Source of the DNA: Nelumbo lutea
Lineage: Eukaryota > Streptophyta > Magnoliopsida > Proteales > Nelumbonaceae
Length of the DNA: 64,000 nt
NCBI GenBank assembly: GCA_022828595.1
Contig: JAKGHH010000008.1
Coordinates: 27,706,378 to 27,770,377 of the forward strand
Direction of reading: 5' to 3'
Part shown: positions 57,633 through 64,000 of the stretch, one piece after another
How the letters are laid out: every line of letters starts with the position of its first letter
Numbering within the stretch: the stretch's first letter is position 1
The notes under the pieces: generated by a model
What the model was told of the DNA's origin: nothing
Database searches by the model: none
Seen by the model: the letters and a program-made list of their open reading frames with translations, nothing else
Translations under genes and position numbers: made by a program

Positions 57633-58749
57633 TTTACTACCAACCGTACTCTGCATTATCAAATCCATATTTTTTGGTATTTTTTCATTATTGTTTATAT
57701 CTTCATCTTATTCTGTGATAATTGAATTTAAATTTGGTTTCTTGTGTCTTGATTTCTTTCATTGGTTGTATTAGTACTTGTTAATTTGCTTTGGAAGTAT
57801 TTTTGTCTAACAACATCTATATTTATTCAGGAGGAGTGAGGCATTTATACTTCTTATATCTATTATAGCAGTTCTCAATTATCCTTGATTGATACGATTT
57901 TGACTTGGAAATGTGATTTTGCTAATTTCATTATTTATATATGATTTGTTTGACGGCACTGAAGAAGATTTGTGTGAGTTCATTGTTTTATACAAATTTG
58001 ACATGGATAAATGATTTTGTTCCTCATTGCTCATGAAAACTTGCCTGATTATTTTGATACCTGTAATCTTCTTGAAGCAATTACAAGTAATCATAACTTG
58101 TTAATATTTTATATATGGCATCACTTGGCACAAATGTAGACTGATATATTTCAGATAGTTGTAGTCCGATTCTAATTTTTAGTACGATTCATAAGTAACA
58201 TATATTTAATCATTTTCTAGATCTCTACATTCTAAAAATATTGTTTTGCTTGGATTTTGGTGGAATAAAAATAATTTAATGATATCATTGCTTTGTCATT
58301 TGCTTTTCTTTGCTCTTTTTGGTAAAAATTTGCTTTTCATTCATAATAATTTGCAAGTCTGATGCTATGGGAAGCTTGTTTTATCGTTGTGGAGTTGATT
58401 TTTTTTTTTTTTGGATTTTATAAACTATTTGTTTTCTGCCATGACCAGCTTGACCATACCGATGGATTCTATTTTGTTTTTGATAGAATAGTTAAGCACC
58501 ATAGATCTACTTCATCATCACCACTGGCAGACCAGCTATATGCATTTAAATCGTTTCTTACTACTTTTACCGATATCCTTTTTGGGCTACCCTTTACCCT
58601 TCCTAGCTTCTTCAACCGCTTTACAAATTGATTGTTTAGAAATTCACCTAATTCCGTTTACTTATTATCTTAGGTTTGGTTTTTCCATTTTGATCTTTGC
58701 ATGGCTGTGAGGCATGTGGGCCTTTGGCTAGCAATGGCAAGCATTCAAT
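57633..58749. other. 3' flank of F-box gene 3; no gene recognised
   Basis: AT-rich. The open frame at 58362-58631 is hydrophobic at its start and has no known domain. It could be 3' UTR or intergenic. Confidence 0.4.
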
Positions 58750-59334
58750 CATAGTTGTCAAAGTGACACCTAGGCGACAAGGCACCCTTAGAGACTCGCC
58801 TTGCCTAACCGCAGAGCAATTTTGTACTTTGCATTATAAAATACTTTTATATTCTTAATTTTTTGATATTATAATTATAGGTTAGACATTATTAAACTAA
58901 AATATTCATTTTGTGTGTTTACATACTACTTTCGTTCTATTAGTTTCTTATTTTTTAGGGTTTAATCAACACAAATATTTCTAAATGCTGTATTGAACCC
59001 TCAAAGACTGCAAAACCTAGACCATTAAGTAAGGAAGAACTTAAAATTTTGTCTAATCAACACATTTTCTTCTTCCACATCTTACTCTTCCACCTTTTCT
59101 TTTCTTCTTTTCCTATAACAAAAATAGGGGTTCAGCCCCTATATTTTTTGAAATTTCTATTTTTTTTTTCTTCTCATGAATATGTTGATTTTCTATACTT
59201 TAACATGAAGTTTATACTTTTTTTATGAAAATTATGGATAATTATTAAGGAAATATGCTTATGCATTGGAGGGAACTACCCTAGGATATATGTTTTTTAT
59301 TGCCTAGCCTCACCTTGGTGCCTTGAAAGCTATG
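58750..59334. mobile_element. hAT-type MITE (585 bp)
   Basis: Ends CATAGTTGTCAAAGTGACACC and CATAGCTTTCAAGGCACC (complement) are inverted repeats, flanked by a perfect 8-bp target duplication CATTCAAT (58742-58749, 59335-59342). Subterminal CGCCTTGCC/GCCTAGCC motifs are present. The CATAG start is the same as the left end of hAT-A. No coding capacity. Confidence 0.93.
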
Positions 59335-59799
59335 CATTCAATTCAAAATCAATCAGCATCATGGTTCATAATATAATTTCTCTTTAATCTATGAACCAGA
59401 AAAGAAAAAAAACTAAATGAACATGGTTAATATAGTTTCTGATTATTCAGAAATTCCTTGAGGCTGTGTTTGTTGCTTCCTAATGGATGTGACATTTTAC
59501 AGACAGACATTTCAGCTTTCATTTCTGCCATTTTGGTATAAATGCAAGGAAAATTATTTTCTATTGTAGAAGGGGCAAAATGAGAACTCAAATAAGTGAT
59601 GAGTTTTACCCAGAAATAAACTCAAAATTGATTGTTGCATCCTTTACTCAGAAAAAATCTCCCAAAAAGTATAGTCAATAGTTTACTGTATTTTGTTAAA
59701 CTAGTTCTTGCATTCCACAGCAGTCATATTGAGGCCACAGAACACAAGTAGCTGGTTTTGAGCTCTATTACTTTGTTTCAGACAAAGAGAGGAATAGAC
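59335..59799. other. No gene recognised
   Basis: AT-rich intergenic sequence without identifiable repeats. Confidence 0.4.
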
Positions 59800-60391
59800 T
59801 TTGGCACTATTCATATTACAAAAAAAAGTGTCCTTTGGCAATGTTTAAAATAAACGCTGTGGAAAGTGTACTTTCAGTGACATTTGTGTCAAATTCTGTT
59901 AAGTGTCATATCATACCACCACAGTCCTTCGCCCAATTCCTTCCCGCGATATTTTGTTTAAACGTCAACAGAAGTTTATCATCCACAACGTTTGTTTAAG
60001 GTTTTGGAGACGTTTAGGTGAAATGTCAAGAAATATAGCAAACAACACAATTCCCCCCTCCTCTTAAGAGGACAGTGTGGTTTTTTGTTGAATCCTATAA
60101 AATATATGTTTTTTTTTGTTGGAGGTATATGTGACTGAGCGGGTACAACTTGGCACTCAGGTCGAGCCCATGGGTACCCATAATGGAGTTAGAGAAGTCT
60201 TCAGCGAGGATCAGAGTGTTCAAGAACTTGAGTTACAACTGCGGGAAATGCAGTCCGACATGAGGTGGCTGAGGGCCATGCTACAACAGTTAAATCAACA
60301 AATGGGCCTGCCTGATTCGTTCCCCCCTCCCCCTCAAGTACGGGTAAAATCTTGCTATGCCATCAACTTTGTGGTGAGATCATGTTATTGA
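59800..60391 (+). mobile_element. Possible CACTA-like transposon remnant with coiled-coil frame
   Basis: A CACTATTCATATTACAAAAAA stretch near 59802 is followed by GTGTCCTTTGGCAATG, a wording seen at ends of plant CACTA elements. The frame at 60116-60391 encodes an acidic heptad-like segment (SVQELELQLREMQSDMRWL, then AMLQQLNQQM) and a Pro run, like the C-terminal tail of some plant transposases. No other end, catalytic domain or target duplication was found. Confidence 0.35.
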
Positions 60392-61173
60392 ACTGTGTGA
60401 ACTATGTGATTTTGTTTCAATGAACTATATGATTCCTCATATATGCATCAGTCACTAGCTCAAAAGCTAAAAGGCTAGTAGATTTTAAAATCTTTAACCA
60501 GTGGCTGATAAACACATTAGGTTGCACACGGTGATTGTGGTTGATGTCATTGATTGCCATTAATAACCTAGTGTTTTGTAACCATAAGAAACCTGATGAT
60601 ATTTACCTAAAGTCAACATAACAACCATTGTTTGTGTTTACCTGCTTATGTCCTAATGGCAAATAGTGAAAAACAAAATAATTTTGACCTATTCATGATT
60701 CATGAATCTTAACCAAACAATTAACTAACATGTTCCATCCCCTATTCATACGCTCCATTCAGCCATTGTATGTGGTGAAGAGGGAGAACATCCCCATTTT
60801 GATCTCCTTTCTTCATCATCTCACCTTATGTGTGCAGAAATAGGGGTTTTGCATCTGAAAACTACCTTTTGCACTTCATCATCATCGTTTTTTTCTATCG
60901 GATTTCGGTCAGGATTGTTTTGATGGACTCCCATATTATTTTTTATGCTTTAATATCATATTTCTTAGTTCTTACAAATCTCTACTGGATCAAACTAACA
61001 CAATAAACATAACCCAATCTATCAGTGATAGTCAGGCTTAGTTTCCTTTGGTTAAATATTCAAACTAGACTTATTTAGCCCTGCTAGTTCCAAGAACAGG
61101 TATGTAGGCGTTTCGTACAAGAATATACCCCATTCGATAATATGGCCTATGGGTTGCAAATTGAAACAATCCA
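60392..61173. other. No gene recognised
   Basis: Intergenic; only short frames without domains. Confidence 0.4.
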
Positions 61174-61185
61174 ATCCTTGATTTA

Positions 61186-61543
61186 TGTTAAGACCTGAGT
61201 GTAAGCAGACCCGGAATGGAAGGTCTAGGCCCACTACACTTGAAGCCCAACTCAGCCTGCTCCAGGGATCATGCGCACCATGCCTCCTCTGAGCTTCGTG
61301 TACTCGCGCTGTCCACGTTAGGAGGTGTGATTCAGTTGTTAAGTTTGTTAGGAGATGTGCTCCATATTATAAATATCTGTATGAGCTCTTGAGAGTGGCA
61401 ATCTAGAATGCAATAAATGTCTTCTTCTTTGCTCTCTCTTCTTCTTCTTCGTCTCTTTCCCTTCTCTTACCTTGGGTATCTCAGGAGGGTGAGCTCCCTG
61501 AAACCAGCTCCAATTCTTCTCAATTCAGTTTACGGGTCTATCA
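61186..61543 (+). mobile_element. Gypsy LTR, copy 1 (358 bp)
   Basis: TGTTAAGACC ... GGGTCTATCA with a TATAAATA box near 61367 and a TC-rich stretch. It is followed at 61546-61557 by TGGTATTAGAGC, one base from the usual primer site for initiator Met-tRNA. Confidence 0.85.
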
Positions 61544-61648
61544 ACTGGTATTAGAGCTTAGTGATGATGCTAGCCACTAGAGCCACGATATCCGAAGAAC
61601 GAATAGATCGTATTGAAGGGGAGGTGTGGCAGACCAATCCTTGATTTA

Positions 61649-62003
61649 TGTTAAGACCTGAGTGTAAGCAGACCCGGAATGGAAGGTCTAGGCCCACTAC
61701 ACTTGAAGCCCAACTCAGCCTGCTCCAGGGATCATGCGCACCATGCCTCCTCTGAGCTTCGTGTACTCGCGCTGTCCACGTTAGGTGTGATTCAGTTGTT
61801 AAGTTTGTTAGGAGATGTGCTCCATATTATAAATATCTGTATGAGCTCTTGAGAGTGGCAATCTAGAATGCAATAAATGTCTTCTTCTTTGCTCTCTCTT
61901 CTTCTTCTTCGTCTCTTTCCCTTCTCTTACCTTGGGTATCTCAGGAGGGTGAGCTCCCTGAAACCAGCTCCAATTCTTCTCAATTCAGTTTACGGGTCTA
62001 TCA
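61649..62003 (+). mobile_element. Gypsy LTR, copy 2 (355 bp)
   Basis: Same termini as copy 1; primer site at 62006-62017. This copy is directly followed by the continuing gag frame. Confidence 0.85.
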
Positions 62004-62023
62004 ACTGGTATTAGAGCTTAGTG

Positions 62024-62909
62024 ATGATGCTAGCCACTAGAGCCACGATATCCGAAGAACGAATAGATCGTATTGAAGGGGAGGTGTGGCAGACCACCAA
62101 TGAGCTGAGAGATATCAAAGAAACTCTCTTCGCATTGGTCGGACAGTTCAAACAGTTCTCAGTGGCGCCCAAGGTTTTAGAGGTCGAAGTGTCTAGCAAC
62201 TGGAGAGGAAGCCGACGAGAAGGAGCTTTTCCCATCAAGGCCGCCAAGATCGACTTTCTGATCTACTCAGGTGATGACCCTGTCCCTTGGATCTATTGTG
62301 TGGAGCATTGTTTTGAATTCCATGAAACCCCTGCAGACCAGAGGGTTTCCATTGCTGCCATTCATATGGATGGTGAAGCCATTATGTGGTATCAGTGGTA
62401 TCGTAAGACCCACCCACAGACCACATGGTTACTTGGTTAGATCTCACTGAAGCTCTACGAGTAAGGTTTGGACCTTTTGGCTATGAGAACTTCAATGAGT
62501 CTCTCTCACGGGTTAAGTAGACCGGGACCGTAAGGAATACCAAAATGAATTTGAATGGCTGGCTATTAGAGTGCGCGGCTGGCTGGAGGCCGCCTTGGTG
62601 GGCTGCTTCATAGGAGGATTGCGGGAGGATATCAGAATTGAGATGAATACAATGCAACCCTCTACATTAACTGCAATAGTTGTCTTAGCAAAACTCTAGG
62701 AGGAAAGGTTGGACCGCCTCAGGAAGATTGGGAGGCCCACTGGGTTTTATGCAAACCCAGGCCCAATACCCAAAAACCACTATCCTAAGACAGACTTGAA
62801 CCCATGCCCACTGCTTCCAAATCCCACTATTCTAGTGACCTCTACCTCGAAACTCTCACCACCCGGTAAGAAAACCGGTTCCTTAACTCTTCGAACTAGA
62901 TCTCTTTAG
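62024..62909 (+). pseudogene. Gypsy gag, frameshifted and truncated
   Basis: The frame from ATG 62024 runs to 62440 with TTNELRDIKETLFALVGQFK, FLIYSGDDPVPWIY, FEFHETPADQRVSIAA and MWYQWYRKTHPQTTW, the Retrotrans_gag core of plant chromovirus-like gypsy elements. After a small indel near 62430 the reading continues in other phases (LTEALRVRFGPFGYENFNESL, a stop at 62518, GGLREDIRIEMN, LAKL(stop)EERLDRLRK) to 62909. The zinc knuckle, protease and polymerase are absent. The last residues before 62909 suggest the frame breaks just before the knuckle. Confidence 0.85.
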
Positions 62910-63990
62910 AGATGCACACACCAGTAATCTTCTTCTTCTGAGCCCAAACCTCTTACGTTTCAAGATAAAATTTTTAAATCCATGAGAAAACAGGAATAGA
63001 GCTGAATACAACCTCAAACTTAGACTTCCCCCCCTCGACGTCCCCTCACTACTACCTGCCTTATCAATTAAACCCCAAGTCAGCCTCATCATCTCTCTAC
63101 TCCTCTTTGAGTTTGCTCCTCCATTCTTTGCCGCTAATTTCCCTCTCTCCAAAAGGATTCTTTGTTCAACCCCCTCCAAAAATTTAATTGTTTCTTCCTC
63201 CATCCCCTCCATTGAAACTCCGAAGAATTTACCCAACCCCAAGAGTTTCGAGGAAACCCAAGAAGAGGAGGCAGATATATTAGGCGGCTTACCTCCCTGG
63301 AACGATGAATTAGGTGTCTTTCCTTTGTTATTACTCAATGGAGCTGGACTTCCAACTGCTTCTCGCAATTCAATTTCTCTTCCCCACCTCCTGTGAGCTA
63401 AGCTAATTAGGTTCCTCACCCCCATCTTCGAATTGTTCATTGAACTCCGCCACCACAATAGGAGCAGCTTCAACTAGATCCTCTTCAACCTACGCCAATG
63501 CAAGATGGTGCACCTCCAACCCGGTTTCCTCCATGGAAGGTGAAGCTAACAAGCACAGAGGGCTAGGAGGTTGAAGATGAACAATCTGTGCGCTAACACT
63601 ACCATTTGAAACCATCAACGGAGAGGCCTGCTTGCGAGCATGCTCTTCACCACTGTTTCTGATTTTCTTTGGAGGCTGGCTGGACCAATTAGATTCCCTT
63701 TGGTTTGGGCTGCTATGTTCGTTCATATGGAGGAAAGCCCTGGGTTCACTTATTGCCTTGGGCCCAATCCCACTTCTGTACACCTGTGAAGGTCACCTAG
63801 TCGGGGTTGGTTGGTTTGATGTGGGCTTCTGACCCCTTAATAAATTCTCCTGGCCCCTATAATGCTTGAGGACTAGAGTATGCCAGATCTCTCTTCAGCT
63901 CTTCGGTGAGTTTTCCTCCATGGGTGCCACATGCATCTCCACCAAACATTGTTTAATTAGACTTTTTAACTTTTGATTCCCAAACTCTGC
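62910..63990 (-). other. Minus-strand LINE-like reading frames, incomplete
   Basis: Read from 63990 downward, open frames at 63490-63783 and 62883-63473 give Ser/Pro-rich text followed by LGLGKFFGVSMEGMEEETIK, FLEGVEQRILL and NSKRSREMMRLTWGLIDK. The last part resembles the end of plant LINE ORF1 just before ORF2. The frames are shifted relative to each other. The element probably entered the gypsy gag near 62910-62930. The class is tentative. Confidence 0.4.
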
Positions 63991-64000
63991 CCATTCGTCC

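Larger units (their letters stand above)
61174..62096 (+). repeat. 463-bp tandem duplication of gypsy LTR, primer site and gag start
   Basis: ATCCTTGATTTATGTTAAGACC begins at 61174 and again at 61637. Each unit holds 12 bp before the LTR, the LTR, the primer-binding site and about 75 bp to GTGTGGCAGACCA. The second copy lacks 3 nt (TTAGGAGGTG to TTAGGTG near 61785) but is otherwise almost identical. Confidence 0.95.

Noticed and set aside
58362..58631. 89-codon frame with a hydrophobic start downstream of F-box gene 3
   Set aside because: No family recognised, AT-rich codon content and no splice link to a coding exon; left unannotated as a gene.

Overview
This window reads as nuclear DNA of a flowering plant. 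It has spliced eukaryotic genes with plant-specific products (a plastid ribosomal protein with transit peptide and three F-box/FBA proteins), a nucleoporin exon, and a dense set of plant transposon families. I cannot name the species. About six host genes or gene parts are supported; nearly everything else is transposon sequence of different ages, often nested.

Layout. 1-3355: a decayed Ty1/copia element interrupted by a 464-bp non-autonomous hAT element with a perfect 8-bp target duplication. 3872-4506 (minus): exon 1 of a NUP43-like WD40 nucleoporin gene, divergent from a two-exon DnaJ-zinc-finger-like small protein gene (5143-9541) whose 4-kb intron is filled with MITEs. 10.4-15.4 kb: repeats, including a MITE-like element that carries an intact solo LTR with 5-bp target duplication. 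15385-18430: a diverged direct duplicate of 5.2-10.4 kb holding a pseudogene of the DnaJ-like gene. 19.0-19.8 kb: a MITE inserted in another copy of itself. 21545-22798 (minus): F-box gene 1. 24.1-26.6 kb: LINE remains, a candidate LTR and a MITE.

27129-32683: a complete but dead hAT element (hAT-A) with 7-of-8-matching target duplication, ending 235 bp before the start codon of a plastid ribosomal protein gene (bTHXc/PSRP4 type, 32918-33498). 38013-39185 (minus): F-box gene 2, a segmental paralogue of F-box gene 1. About 40652-46140: a Tourist-like MITE split by a second, unrelated dead hAT element (hAT-B). The 464-bp element in the copia is a deletion derivative of the hAT-B family. 48.7-51.6 kb (minus): a broken Ty3/gypsy gag-protease-RT split by a Pack-MULE that holds a piece of an EBF1/EBF2-type F-box-LRR gene. 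52385-53434: a second Pack-MULE holding the 5' coding end of a glutaredoxin-domain protein. 56490-57632 (plus): F-box gene 3. 58750-59334: a 585-bp hAT-type MITE with perfect 8-bp target duplication. 61.2-62.9 kb: a gypsy LTR-gag segment with a 463-bp tandem duplication of LTR plus leader, followed by a minus-strand LINE-like reading frame to the window end.

The host genes do not form a pathway. The three F-box genes are a local tandem family and probably encode substrate receptors of SCF ubiquitin ligases. The most valuable content is the transposon record: two gene-capturing MULEs, an autonomous/non-autonomous hAT pair in one window, and a paralogous duplication that supplies empty sites for several insertions.
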